From: RH-AL1 sp965214415
GTDB lineage: Bacteria; Pseudomonadota; Alphaproteobacteria; Rhizobiales; Beijerinckiaceae
DNA: 64,000 nucleotides
Assembly: GCA_965214415.1 (NCBI GenBank)
Contig: CBDCBQ010000002.1
Span: 62,001-126,000, forward strand
Reading direction: 5' to 3'
Below the pieces are notes generated by a model. The model worked only from the letters and a program-made list of their open reading frames with translations. It searched no databases and was not told the origin of the DNA. Of the stretch, positions 26,526 to 35,700 are shown in pieces (positions within the stretch are counted from its first letter, which is position 1; each line of letters begins with the position of its first letter). The translations under genes were made by a program, and so were the position numbers.

Positions 26526-28436
26526 ATGCCAGGAACTACATTCCACACCAATCCGATTGATCTAATTACGCTTTTGAATGAGTGCCATCAGGGGGCAATC
26601 CAGCTCCCCGACTTTCAGCGCAGCTGGGTTTGGGACGAGGAGCGGATCAAGAGTCTGATTGCGTCCGTCTCCCAGGCTTTTCCGGTAGGGGCATTGATGG
26701 CTCTGGACACCGGTGGTCCGGTCAATTTCAAGCCACGCCCGGTTGAGGGGGCGCCAGTGGCAGCCAGGACCATCACCCCTCGGTCATTGTTGCTTGACGG
26801 CCAACAAAGAATGACCTCGCTTTATCAGGTGACCCTTCGCGGCCAGGTAGTCGAAACGGTCACGCCGAAGAACAAAAAGGTCAAACGCTGGTTCTATATC
26901 GACATCGCCCGTGCGCTCGATCCTTCCGTCGATCGAGAGGAAGCCATCATTGGCGTACCTGACAATCGGGTCGAAGTCGCTGCATTTGGACGACCTGATG
27001 GCCTCGATCTCAGTTCGCGCGAGAAGGAATATGCGTCATTCATGTACCCTGTTGCCGAAGTGTTCGAATGGGACAGGTGGCAAGATGGCTTTGATAAACA
27101 CTGGCGCGGAGAGGAGCATGAAAAGACCCGAGACACATTCCGTGAATTCAAACGCACAGTGCTTGAGAATTTTAAATATTATCGTGTTCCCGTTATAACC
27201 TTAGACCGGCAGACCTCCAAAGAGGCTGTGTGTGTAGTTTTTGATAAAGTAAACACTGGCGGCAAGGCGCTTGATGCCTTCGAGCTGGTGACTGCACTCT
27301 ACGCGGCCTCGGGCCACGAACTGCGCAAGGATTGGTTTGGCGACGAGACGACGAAAGGGCGGCTCCGTCGCTTTATGGACCAACTCAGACCCTCTGACGC
27401 TGCTGGCGGGATCATTGCCAATGTTGGCGCAACTGATTTCCTACAAGCCATCTCGCTCTTCTATACGCGAGAACGACGTCAGGCCGCCGAAGCCGCAGGC
27501 AAGCAAGGTAAAGAGCTGCCCGCCGTCACCGGCAACCGTCAAGCCCTGCTCGACCTGCCGTTGGACGCCTACAAAAAGTATGAGACCCAAATCGAACGAG
27601 GGTTTATGCAGGCTGCCAAATTCCTGCACATGCTCCACATCTACCGAATTTTTGACCTTCCCTATCAGTCGCAGATCGTACCACTGGCGGCGATACTTGC
27701 CGATATTGGCGACGCTTGGGAACATGAAGCCAACCGATCAAAGCTAGTCGAGTGGTACTGGAACGGGGTGTTTGGCGAATTGTATGGTTCAGCTGTCGAC
27801 TCTCGCATTGCCCGAGATTTTATCGAGGTTCCGCGTTGGCTAAAGGGTGGCCCTGCCCCCTCGACAGTCAGCGAAACAATCTTCCGGCCGGATCGCCTCA
27901 AGACCATGCGGATGAGGCTGTCGGCTGCCTATAAGGGGGTAAATGCCCTACTGATGAAAGAGGGAGCGCAAGACTTTCGCTCAAGTCAGCACTTCGACCA
28001 TGCGATTTTCTTCGGCGAACACGTCGATATCCACCATATATTTCCCCAAGATTGGTGCAAGAAACAAGGCATACCTCCCAAGGATTTTGACTCGATAATT
28101 AACAAGACACCGCTCTCGTATAAGACAAATAGGATTATCGGAGGATGCGCTCCGTCGGAGTATCTTGGAAAACTTGAAAAGGGCAATGCGCAGACACCTT
28201 CGATCGCGCCCGATCGTCTCGACTTTTATCTACAGAGCCATTTAATCGATCCGAAGCTTTTACGCGCAGACGATTTCTCTAATTTTATGGAGGACCGCCA
28301 GCAAAAGCTGCTCGCATTGATCGAGAAAGCAACCGGCAAAAAATCATTTGCCGGGACCACGCCCGAAGAAGGCGTAGACGTAAGCGAACATGACGAGGCG
28401 GTCGAAGAAAGTGTCCCACCTAGCGGAGCTTTTTAA
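26526..28436 (+). CDS. GmrSD-like protein: DUF262 plus HNH (DUF1524-like) domain
   Basis: 636 aa. N-terminal DUF262 with AIQLPDFQRSWVWDEERIKS and the hallmark LLLDGQQRMTSLYQ (DGQQR), then FDKVNTGGKALDAFELV, typical of GmrS-like NTP-binding nuclease domains. C-terminal HNH-like segment VDIHHIFPQDWCKKQG with PLSYKTNRIIGG, as in the GmrD/DUF1524 half. Single-chain GmrSD-type enzymes are modification-dependent (Type IV) restriction enzymes that cut phage DNA carrying sugar-modified cytosines. Both key motifs look intact and the frame is unbroken, so it may be active. It lies directly after the Xer-like recombinase (gap 58 bases). Confidence 0.88.
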   Translation: MPGTTFHTNPIDLITLLNECHQGAIQLPDFQRSWVWDEERIKSLIASVSQAFPVGALMALDTGGPVNFKPRPVEGAPVAARTITPRSLLLDGQQRMTSLYQVTLRGQVVETVTPKNKKVKRWFYIDIARALDPSVDREEAIIGVPDNRVEVAAFGRPDGLDLSSREKEYASFMYPVAEVFEWDRWQDGFDKHWRGEEHEKTRDTFREFKRTVLENFKYYRVPVITLDRQTSKEAVCVVFDKVNTGGKALDAFELVTALYAASGHELRKDWFGDETTKGRLRRFMDQLRPSDAAGGIIANVGATDFLQAISLFYTRERRQAAEAAGKQGKELPAVTGNRQALLDLPLDAYKKYETQIERGFMQAAKFLHMLHIYRIFDLPYQSQIVPLAAILADIGDAWEHEANRSKLVEWYWNGVFGELYGSAVDSRIARDFIEVPRWLKGGPAPSTVSETIFRPDRLKTMRMRLSAAYKGVNALLMKEGAQDFRSSQHFDHAIFFGEHVDIHHIFPQDWCKKQGIPPKDFDSIINKTPLSYKTNRIIGGCAPSEYLGKLEKGNAQTPSIAPDRLDFYLQSHLIDPKLLRADDFSNFMEDRQQKLLALIEKATGKKSFAGTTPEEGVDVSEHDEAVEESVPPSGAF

Positions 28437-28494
28437 GCGTGACCGCGTTCCTCTCAAAGTATTGCGTCACCGCTAAATTGAGAAGGCGTGCACC

Positions 28495-28707
28495 ATGAAG
28501 GAACCAGGTCTCGACGGTCGCCACCGCGACAAGAACTCGCCCAAAAGCGGCGAGATTCAGCAGAAGCGCAGCGATGCCCAGAATGCCAACCTGCCGCGTC
28601 CAATTCCCCAATTTGGCGACAAGACCACCGTCGGCCAAATGCGCGACGCTACGGGCAAGGTCGGCATCGAGGCCATTCGCCGAGCTGCGGCTAAGCAGGG
28701 GAAATAA
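28495..28707 (+). CDS. Small LDGRHRD-signature protein 1
   Basis: 70 aa, MKEPGLDGRHRDKNSPKSG, with the segment EIQQKRSDAQNANLPRP, then a C-terminal TVGQMRDATGKVGIEAIRRA. It shares the LDGRHRD...I.QKRSD pattern with the next gene, so the two are paralogues. Highly charged, no membrane segment. I recall similar small proteins in alphaproteobacteria, but their function is unknown to me. It precedes the second copy and the Fic gene in one orientation, which hints at a toxin-antitoxin or effector-partner role (inference only). Confidence 0.6.
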   Translation: MKEPGLDGRHRDKNSPKSGEIQQKRSDAQNANLPRPIPQFGDKTTVGQMRDATGKVGIEAIRRAAAKQGK

Positions 28708-28769
28708 GCCGCCAGTCGGTGACGACGCATTTTGGTTTCGGCAGCTTGAAGCTGTGCTAACTTGTTATC

Positions 28770-29006
28770 ATGAGCAAACCAAAGCAGCCGGGTCTCGACG
28801 GTCGCCACCGCGATAGCGCAGGGCAGATTCGCCAGAAGCGCAGCGATACACTGACCCTCGGCCTTGGCGCCTTTCAAAAGATCAGCGCTGTTGAAGGCAT
28901 TCGGGTTGGCGACCCCATGCTCGCCGACCTCCGTGCGATGGCGCAGAAGCACCCCGGCGAAAATGCACGGACCCGCTACATCACCGGCAAGTACGGCAAG
29001 AAATAA
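28770..29006 (+). CDS. Small LDGRHRD-signature protein 2
   Basis: 78 aa, MSKPKQPGLDGRHRDSAG, then QIRQKRSDTLTLGLGAFQ and GENARTRYITGKYGKK. The N-terminal 28 residues parallel the upstream small protein, while the C-terminal half differs. It ends 12 bases before the Fic start, in the usual place for a Fic antitoxin. It has ISAVEGIR, which is near but not equal to the S/TxxxEG/N inhibitory motif of Fic antitoxins (the Ser is one residue too close). I therefore do not call it FicA. Confidence 0.62.
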   Translation: MSKPKQPGLDGRHRDSAGQIRQKRSDTLTLGLGAFQKISAVEGIRVGDPMLADLRAMAQKHPGENARTRYITGKYGKK

Positions 29007-29018
29007 TAGCCAGGAGCG

Positions 29019-29598
29019 ATGTACGCGGCCGTTGCCGACCCGGCATGTTATCCTGGCTCCACCGTCCTTCGGAACATCCCTGGACTCACTCAGCAGGCTA
29101 CGCTTGACCGTTTCGAGTCGGCCGCTACCGGCCGCAGATTCAATGAGCCCCTCCCTGGGCCGATTGAGCGTCGCGCACTTTCAGGCCATCCATCACCACA
29201 TCTTCCAAGACGTCTACCCTTGGGCTGGCCGTCCACGTCGCGTGAGGATCAGCAAGGGAGGCAGCGCCTTTTGCTATCCCGAACACATCGCTCAGCAGCT
29301 CAAAAGGGTCTTTGCCGACCTACGGAGTCAGACCTGGTTGCGCGGCCGAGATGCGAAGACCTTCGCCGCCGGCGCGGCGCATTTCCTTGCCGAGTTGAAC
29401 GCGGTCCACCCCTTCCGAGACGGGAATGGGCGTACGCAGCTGGCGTTTCTCGCGGTCTTGGCTGACCAGGCCGGGCACCCACTCGACCTGGCCGCCCGGC
29501 TCGAGCCAGAGCCCTTTCTTAAAGCGATGATTGCCAGCTTCTACGGCGATGAAATCTTGCTGAGGAAGCAGCTGCTCGAACTTATGGGCGTCACGTGA
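29019..29598 (+). pseudogene. Fic-domain protein, frameshifted
   Basis: ATG at 29019 follows AGGAG. The first frame reads MYAAVADPACYPGSTVLRN and ATLDRFESAATGRRFNEPL, then loses sense near 29160. The +1 frame continues with RLSVAHFQAIHHHIFQDVYP, WAGRPRRVRISKGGSAFCYP and the Fic core HPFRDGNGRTQLAF, ending LLELMGVT. The usual core is HxFx(D/E)GNGRxxR; here the final Arg is Gln or displaced. Fic enzymes transfer AMP or other groups to target proteins. One frameshift breaks the gene, unless it is a sequence error. Orientation and spacing suggest an operon with the two LDGRHRD genes. Confidence 0.78.
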
Positions 29599-29607
29599 TC
29601 ACGTGAC
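29590..29607. repeat. Paired TCACGTGA palindrome, copy 1
   Basis: TCACGTGATCACGTGA at 29591-29606 is two adjacent copies of the 8-base palindrome (starts 8 bases apart), lying between the end of the Fic gene and the end of the convergent small protein gene. Two further pairs lie at 30204-30229 and 31279-31306; I found no copy elsewhere in the window. Confidence 0.75.
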
Positions 29608-29616
29608 GATCGTTCA

Positions 29617-30009
29617 TCAGTGCAGCCCAAACTGCGCCTTGTTGACCAGCTGTCCGTTCTGAAACATCGCATTCATATTTGCGCCGATCGCGCCGGCGCC
29701 GTCCCAACCGTACATGACCGTCGTATAGCCGGCCATATCAGAGCGCGACTCTTCCCGGCCGGGGCAGCCCAACGTGCTGACCGCCGACGCGTACGACATA
29801 CCCGATTGCAGCTGATCGAAGCTGTTGAAGGTCACGTGGCAGGCTGAGCTGTGAATGTTGTTGGTATAGGTCGAGGCCACGTCCTGTAGGCTGGTGACCG
29901 GCCCTGCGCTCGCCGACGACGGTCGGCTGCCATTGCTGTTCCCGCCGGAGATCGCCCCCAGCACCATCAGGCCAACAAAGCCCACAACCATCTTGCTGCC
30001 AATGCCCAT
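29617..30009 (-). CDS. Small membrane-anchored protein, SmpA/DUF3862-like
   Basis: 130 aa from ATG 30009 (GGAGG site). A hydrophobic N-terminal segment (KMVVGFVGLMVLGAI) would be a membrane anchor or signal, followed by a Ser/Gly linker. The globular part has FDQLQSGMSYASAVSTLGCP and YGWDGAGAIGANMNAMFQNG, ending LVNKAQFGLH. The GMSY..V...LG.PG then W then F.NG pattern is that of the SmpA/OmlA-like BLIP fold. No lipobox Cys is visible. It lies convergent to the Fic gene; role unknown. Confidence 0.65.
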   Translation of the reverse strand: MGIGSKMVVGFVGLMVLGAISGGNSNGSRPSSASAGPVTSLQDVASTYTNNIHSSACHVTFNSFDQLQSGMSYASAVSTLGCPGREESRSDMAGYTTVMYGWDGAGAIGANMNAMFQNGQLVNKAQFGLH

Positions 30010-30061
30010 AGCGACCCCTCCAAACAACGGCTCAGCATCCCGTCAGGGTATTAAGCTGCGC

Positions 30062-30208
30062 CTAATTGCTACCCATGGTCGTGATTACCCCTTCCAAAAG
30101 GTTGAGCGCTTCGGTCAAGTCGAGGGCGTTCCCTACGGGCCGCGCTCTCGTGAACAGGGCCGCCAACGCGTCCCTGCCCTGCCGGGCTTCGATCGCTAAC
30201 GCGGTCAC
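30062..30208 (-). CDS. Possible 48-aa micro-protein
   Basis: A GTG at 30208, inside the TCACGTGAC palindrome, opens a frame reading ALAIEARQGRDALAALFTRA and DLTEALNLLEGVITTMGSN before TAG. The composition is protein-like (amphipathic helices), but there is no ribosome site and GTG is weak evidence. It could also be the tail of a lost gene. No family recognised. Confidence 0.28.
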   Translation of the reverse strand: MTALAIEARQGRDALAALFTRARPVGNALDLTEALNLLEGVITTMGSN

Positions 30209-30229
30209 GTGACAGCGTGATCACGTGAC
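30204..30229. repeat. Paired TCACGTGA palindrome, copy 2
   Basis: Two TCACGTGA octamers at 30205-30212 and 30221-30228 (starts 16 bases apart), in the intergenic region upstream of the 256-aa gene. The second is preceded by TGA as in the other clusters (TGATCACGTGA). Confidence 0.75.
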
Positions 30230-30459
30230 TCTAGTTGATTGAGCCTAGCACCGTGCTCGGCCGGTCAAGCCCTGCGGGCTGCTCCGCTGCGCTTCGCCCC
30301 TACGGGTGACGCGCCCTTGCGCGCGCTGCTGTTCTGATGGCGTCGGGACAGAGGAACGTCTGCCAAATCGACGAGCCTGCGGCGCGTCGAACTAAGGAAC
30401 TAGATTTAGCGGGCTAGGCGCCGATCTGCCAAAATGAGCTGCTACGCGCGCTAGGTGCT

Positions 30460-31230
30460 ATGATGGGGATGGAGCGGGACGAGGAAAATACAGAGGCATC
30501 ACTGCGTGATGCGGATGAAATTGGCATGTCCGAGCTTTCCGGGGCGCTATGTGGCCTGGTCATGCTGGGCGATGACCCATTCCTGCGGATGCAGGCGACC
30601 AACATCGCCCTAATCGACAAATGGCTGATGTCCCTCGAGGTCGAGGGGCTGCGCGCACGGGCGCGCGACGAACATTTCGAGATCGCAGGCGGCGTGTTCC
30701 TCAATGCGCAGAGCCAAATGTGGCTGTTCGCCGTCTACGAGCTGCTGCGGACCTGGCGGGAGCGCGCTAAAAAAATCCGGGTCTGGGTGGACAACGGCGG
30801 CCTGTCTCAGAAGATTGCCTCGCTTAGGCAAAACACCAGCGTCGTCCACGTCAGCAATTCAATTCTGGCCGATTTGCTCGCAAGGATTGCCACCGACCCA
30901 TCTGTCGCGGCCGGCATCGAAGACGACCTGGCCCGCACCCATGTCGTTTTTCACCAGCTGGAGTTCCTGCGCGTGGCCTTGGCCAAGCACGAAGTCTCTG
31001 GCCGGCCCAAACGGCTCGCTAATGCTCCAGGCCATGCCCGCCTAAATATGTGGACAGGTAGTATGTCCTATGAACTCAGCAACGGCGCCGTAATTCTTGA
31101 CGAGATGACACGGCGTGATTTTGCCGATGGGCTGCGCAATATTGCAGTCGATCGAGCCGTGCCATCCCCTGACGACTTGGCGTCCTTCGACGCCTATATG
31201 AAGCTGTCGGAGACCGACAGCCCCTTCTAA
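30460..31230 (+). CDS. Hypothetical protein, 256 aa, next to parA
   Basis: I do not recognise the family. It starts MMGMERDEENTEASLRDADE (several ATGs in a row, start uncertain by a few codons). The middle has a helical stretch ALIDKWLMSLEVEGLRARAR and MWLFAVYELLRTWRERAKKI, and the C-terminus ends DDLASFDAYMKLSETDSPF. No signal peptide or membrane segment, no metal-binding motif. It lies between two TCACGTGA clusters and upstream of parA in the same direction, so the two may be functionally linked. Confidence 0.6.
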   Translation: MMGMERDEENTEASLRDADEIGMSELSGALCGLVMLGDDPFLRMQATNIALIDKWLMSLEVEGLRARARDEHFEIAGGVFLNAQSQMWLFAVYELLRTWRERAKKIRVWVDNGGLSQKIASLRQNTSVVHVSNSILADLLARIATDPSVAAGIEDDLARTHVVFHQLEFLRVALAKHEVSGRPKRLANAPGHARLNMWTGSMSYELSNGAVILDEMTRRDFADGLRNIAVDRAVPSPDDLASFDAYMKLSETDSPF

Positions 31231-31278
31231 AGGTTGTGACTGATTTTGCGCGTGGTCTCACTGGTGTTGTCGAAATGG

Positions 31279-31306
31279 TCACGTGACGACGTGATCACGT
31301 GATGAC
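31279..31306. promoter_or_regulatory. Paired TCACGTGA palindrome, copy 3, upstream of parA
   Basis: TCACGTGA at 31280-31287 and 31295-31302 (starts 15 bases apart), 44 bases before the parA ATG. Its position fits an operator overlapping the parA promoter (the sequence between it and the gene includes CTATAGC at 31308-31314), or a centromere-like site. Which protein binds is unknown. Confidence 0.6.
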
Positions 31307-31345
31307 GCTATAGCATGACAATTTTTAGCGTGTTATGGTTGGTGT

Positions 31346-31735
31346 ATGAAGACGATCACCCTTGCGACTCAGAAGGGCGGCAGTGGCAAAAGCACCCTCG
31401 CCGCCTCGCTGGCTGTGGCCGCCTTGGCTGACGGCTTCCTGGTAGCCGCACTCGACACCGATCCGCAGCAGAGCCTTGCCCGATGGGGCAAGCGCCGCGA
31501 GAGCGACACCCCCCTCGTCCGTGCCTGCGAACCGCACGAGCTGGAAAAACAGCTTACCGCCCTTCGTGCCGGTCATGACCTGTGCTTCGTCGACACCGCC
31601 GGCGCCCACAACACGTCGGTCGCCCCCGCACTGACGCATGCCGACTTCTGCCTGGTGCCGGTCAAGCCCACCATGACCGATCTCGAGGCAGCGATCCCGA
31701 CCGCCAAGCAGCTCGCCGATCGCAAGAAAAAGTAG
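31346..31735 (+). pseudogene. parA: ParA/MinD-type ATPase, C-terminally truncated
   Basis: Starts MKTITLATQKGGSGKSTLAA with the deviant Walker A KGGSGKST, then ALDTDPQQSLARWGKRR and Walker B-like DLCFVDTAGAHNTSV. The frame ends after residue 129 at LADRKKK, whereas short ParA proteins of this type are around 210 aa. The truncation point abuts an IS481-type transposase remnant, so the last third was replaced. ParA ATPases move plasmids or elements with a ParB partner; no parB is seen. The truncated protein keeps the nucleotide site but probably not the dimer/DNA surface. Confidence 0.85.
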
Positions 31736-32189
31736 CGAAACCGCTGCGTGGTCTCGGCGAAGCGACCGCGCTTCGTCATCGTCTCGTCGACAGGCAGACG
31801 CGAGATGCCGTGGCGGACGAGGCAGCGATGCAGGCTCGAACGCGTCAGCTTCGGGATCTGGTCGCGCAGGCACCCTCCGTCGCCACTCCATCATGCTCAC
31901 GCATGACGGAGCCTCTGGCTCCTCCGCCCATGACGTCGTCGAGCGGCAGCAGCGTTCGCTGCCGGAATGCGATGATTATCGCTTCCTCGGCGGGCGTCAG
32001 CACAGTGCTGTGAGGATCACGCGGACTCATCGGCGCATCTGCGGTGCTCGTCCTCGAACGCCACTTGTCGACCGTGGTCCGGCTCAGCCCGTGGCGCTTG
32101 GCGAGGACGCCCGCCTTCTCTTTCGACGCTTGGAGTTCGGCTCGAACTCGCGGCGTTGTCCGGGCGCTGCCGTGAAGAATGCTTGCCAT
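31733..32189 (-). pseudogene. IS481-family transposase remnant
   Basis: N-terminal part of an IS481-type transposase: LHGSARTTPRVRAELQAS, VLAKRHGLSRTTVDKWRSR and EEAIIIAFRQRTLLPLDD, which is the helix-turn-helix domain. The frame is then broken by about 65 foreign bases (31863-31930) and resumes in another frame with LRDQIPKLTRSSLHRCLVRH and GISRLPVDE. The DDE catalytic half is absent; the fragment stops at the parA junction near 31733. No clear terminal repeat could be fixed at 32190-32250. An immobile relic. Confidence 0.75.
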
Positions 32190-32445
32190 AACGCCTCCTC
32201 AGCCTCTCGGCTCAGCTTAGCGTCACGACTCCCCGGGACCAAATACCTAGTCCCCTCGGCACGGATTGGCCGGAGGCGGACCGGCCGAAGGCGCAATGCA
32301 GCCTGGTCTACTCTCGGCCCCGACAGGCCGGTGAGCCTTATGCCCGGTGTATCTCTGACTTATCGCCTTGCACCGGCCACCCGCGAGAGGGAAGTTCGAA
32401 GGCGGAAATACCGGATGTAACGGTGTCTCTCAGGAGGTGCATACG

Positions 32446-35400
32446 ATGAATCATGCCGTGTTCTCGCCGGCGCTGACAGTGAACCTGCTACGTGACCTCC
32501 GTCGGGCAAATACCGAGTCGGCGAAGAAGGAACGTCTCATCCAATACGTGACGGCCACGTTCGCCAACGACGATGCCGCTCAGCAACTCATCTCAGACAT
32601 CACCCTCGGTGCCGAGCGCACGATTTCCAACATCCCGAGGGGGAAGGCAATCGGCCGCGGCAGGGCCGACACGCAGACCGAGACAGTCATCATCGAATGG
32701 GAGAAAGACCTGTCGAAGACGGGCGAGCATGCGAAGGATCAGCTGGAGGAGTATCTTGTCGGAAACTGGCGATCGGGACAGACTTACCGATAAGTCCTCA
32801 TCACGACTGACGGCATCTGTTGGCGACGTTACGCGCCCGACTGGTCGTCACTACCAGCGGAGGGCAAGAAGCTTAAGTCCGTCAATCTTCGCGAGGTGGA
32901 AGCTTTCGACCTGAGCGAGGCGACGACGGCGGAATTCCCATTCTTCCTCGACACCTTGCTGTTTGGCAATCAGACCCGTCCGGCGACGCTGGCTCGCATC
33001 CAGACCGACTTCGGCGACACTTCGTCGGTGTTCATCAATTCGCTCTCAACCCTCTCGTCGGTCGCAGTCGAAATCGAGACGAGCAGCGAGCTGAGTGTTG
33101 CGTTCGAGCAGTGGCAACGATTCTTATCTTTGGCCTACGGCAAGTTCGACGGCTCGCCGCGGATGTTCTTGGTCCACACTTACCTGTCCACATTTGCCAA
33201 GTTCATTGCACACGCCGTCACAACGGGCCGCGCTGTTCCTGACGAGGCGACGATGCGTGCCGTCCTCAATGGCGAGGCCTTTCGTTCGATGAATATCGAG
33301 CGTTTCGTCGAGGATGACTTCTTCCATTGGGTGCATGCAGACGCCTACTTCGATAGACTAAAGCCGGCATTTCGGGAAATCGCCAGAAGAATACAGGAGT
33401 TTGACTTTACGAATGTTGCCGAGGACATTCTTAAGGGCGTCTATCAGGAGCTAATCGACCTCGACACAAGGCATGCGCTCGGCGAATACTACACCCCCGA
33501 CTGGCTATGCGAAAAGGTTGTAGCCTCGCTCGACTTCGAGGCCGGATCGAAGGTGCTTGATCCAGCGTGTGGCAGCGGCTCCTTCCTCCGTGCTGCGGTT
33601 GCCCGACTGCGCGAGCTTGACCCGAAGGCCACGGCGGAGAAGCTTGCATTGCAGGTTGCCGGCATCGATATTCATCCGCTTTCGGTGCAGATCTCAAAAA
33701 CGACGTTGCTGCTCGCCCTCGGCGACCGCGTCCGCGCCGCCAAGAAGCCGGTGATCCTGCAAGTATTCCTCGCGAACTCGCTTCTGGTTCCGCGAGGTGC
33801 AGCAAACCTCTTCGAGACGAGCTTCGAGGTTTCGGTCGACAACAAGCAGCATGTTCTCGACATCGCAGGCCTCAAGGGTGGAGACGCCTTCGACAACCTG
33901 ATCTCGCTGTGCGACGACCTCGTTCACCGTCACGATCCTATCCTCGAGCGAACGCGATTCATATCCCTGATCGCGAGATCGGTACCAGATGGCACCGCGG
34001 CGAGCCTGCCGGGTCAGCTCTATGCTGTCTACGCGTCGATGAAGGAAGCCAAAGGCGCGGGGCGCGACAGCATCTGGAAGTTCATCCTACAAAACTCATA
34101 CAAGCCGGTGTTCCTCATGCGCCGCTTTGACATCGTTGTCGGCAACCCACCTTGGCTCACCTACGCCGCGATAGGCAGCGCCGAATACCAGCGGCTGCTC
34201 CGCATGCTAGCGACGACCTACGGGGTCACACCTTCGAGCACGAACATGCCTCACCTAGAGATCGCGGCAATCTTCCTGGCGCATACCGCGAACTATTTTT
34301 TATCAGAAGCTGGCGGCACGCTCGCGTTCGTCCTTCCGCGGTCGTTCATGACAGCCGACCACCATCACAATACGCGGGCTGGCCAGATCAAAGGGATGAG
34401 GATCAATCGTGTCTGGGACCTGCAGGACGTAAAGCCGCTGTTCCGCGTCCCGTCTTGTGTGTTGTTCGCCGTGCCAGATGCATCCACCGGCACGCATCCC
34501 CTGCCAACGGCGGGCGTACCTGGGCTTTCGGTGTCTGGAACGTTGCCCTCGCATCACCTCGACTACGTCAGGGCGGCGCCGTTCCTAAAGGACACGCCGC
34601 AGCGGTGGTTCTATTCAACGTTGACGGGCGAGAAGGTGAAGCGCGTTCGGTCAGCCTTCACTCGCACCCTTGTCGAGGGTCAAAAAGGCGGTAACGCCTA
34701 CTCGCGGTTTAGGCAGGGGGCGACCATCGTCCCTCGCAACTTCTACTTCGTCGACGTGGACCAAAAACTACCAGCGAATGCGTCGCTCGCGGACCGAACG
34801 ATCGCCGTGAAGTCGTCCGAAGCGGCGAACGCAGAAGCTAAAGCCCCCTGGAAAAATAAATCCCTCGCCGGGCGGGTCGAAGGCAGCCTTTTATACCGGA
34901 CCGCAATTTCAAGGAACGTCCTCCCGTTCTGCTTAATCGACCCTCCGCTGATCACGCTTCCCGTGCACGTCGAGGGCGGCAAGCGGGACCGAACATTCTC
35001 TCTCACGACGTCCGACGATCTGTTCTCGGCCGGACACACGGAGGGAAGCGAATGGTTCGACAAGGCGACGAAGGTTTTCGACCGTTATAGGACGGAGGCA
35101 TATAAGAAGGCCGGGATGACGATGCTTAAGCGACTAGACTATCAGCGCGGCGTGGCATCGCAGAACCCGGATGGTAAGTTCTTAGTCCTCTACACATCTT
35201 CTGCTACCGACGCGTCCTCAGTTCTGATCGACTGTACGAATTTCGACCTGCCATTTGTTGCTGACCATAAGACCTATTGGTGCGAGGTGAAATCGGCTGC
35301 GGAAGGACACTATGTTGCATCATTTCTGAACAGCGGATATGCGAATCTTGCGATCAAGGATTTCCAGAGCAAAGGTCTATTCGGCGAGCGGGACATCCAT

Positions 35401-35700
35401 AAGCTGATCGTAATGCTTCCACTGCCGGCCTTTCAGAAGACCGACGTAAGACATCAGCGCATTTCGGAGCTTGGCAAAGCTTCAGCGACGATAGCGAAGC
35501 GGACCGCGGACTCTAAAGGGTGGGAAAGGCTGGACGCCCGCAAGCTCGGCCGTGCTCGTACCCACTTGCGCGAACTTCTTCACGAGGAACTGGGCGAGAT
35601 CGATGAGCTGCTCCGCGAAATTAACGGGCAGAAAGCGGCAGCCGTCGCTGTGGGACGGGCGAAGAAGCAGCTCGGTGCTGGCCCTCTGTTCGGCGCATGA
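32446..35700 (+). pseudogene. Type IIG-like restriction-modification protein with an internal stop
   Basis: ATG 32446 follows a perfect CAGGAGGT. One frame runs to 35700 (1084 codons) broken only by TAA at 32791-32793. N-terminal part: RERLIQ-like helices and GRADTQTETVIIEWEKDL, a likely PD-(D/E)xK nuclease motif. After the stop the same frame continues VLITTDGICWRRYAPDW and then the methyltransferase: GEYYTPDWLCEKVV, motif I VLDPACGSGSFLRAAV and motif IV DIVVGNPPWLTYAAI (N6-adenine type). A C-terminal region with coiled coil (LLHEELGEIDELLREI) likely reads the target. GTG 32896 could restart translation of the methyltransferase half alone. Read-through, nonsense mutation or sequence error are all possible. 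Confidence 0.82.

Larger units (their letters stand above)
30010..30459. other. Intergenic region with palindrome pair and a possible micro-gene
   Basis: 450 bases between divergent genes. It holds the second TCACGTGA pair (30204-30229), a possible minus-strand micro-gene (30062-30208), and a GC-rich stretch at 30240-30340 with short complementary runs (GCCCTGCGGGC, GCGCCCTTGCGCGC) that could form hairpins but lacks a clear U-tract. Promoters for the flanking genes presumably lie here. Confidence 0.5.

Noticed and set aside
28770..29006. Calling the second small protein a FicA antitoxin
   Set aside because: The inhibitory motif S/TxxxEG is not matched exactly (ISAVEG has the Ser at the wrong spacing).
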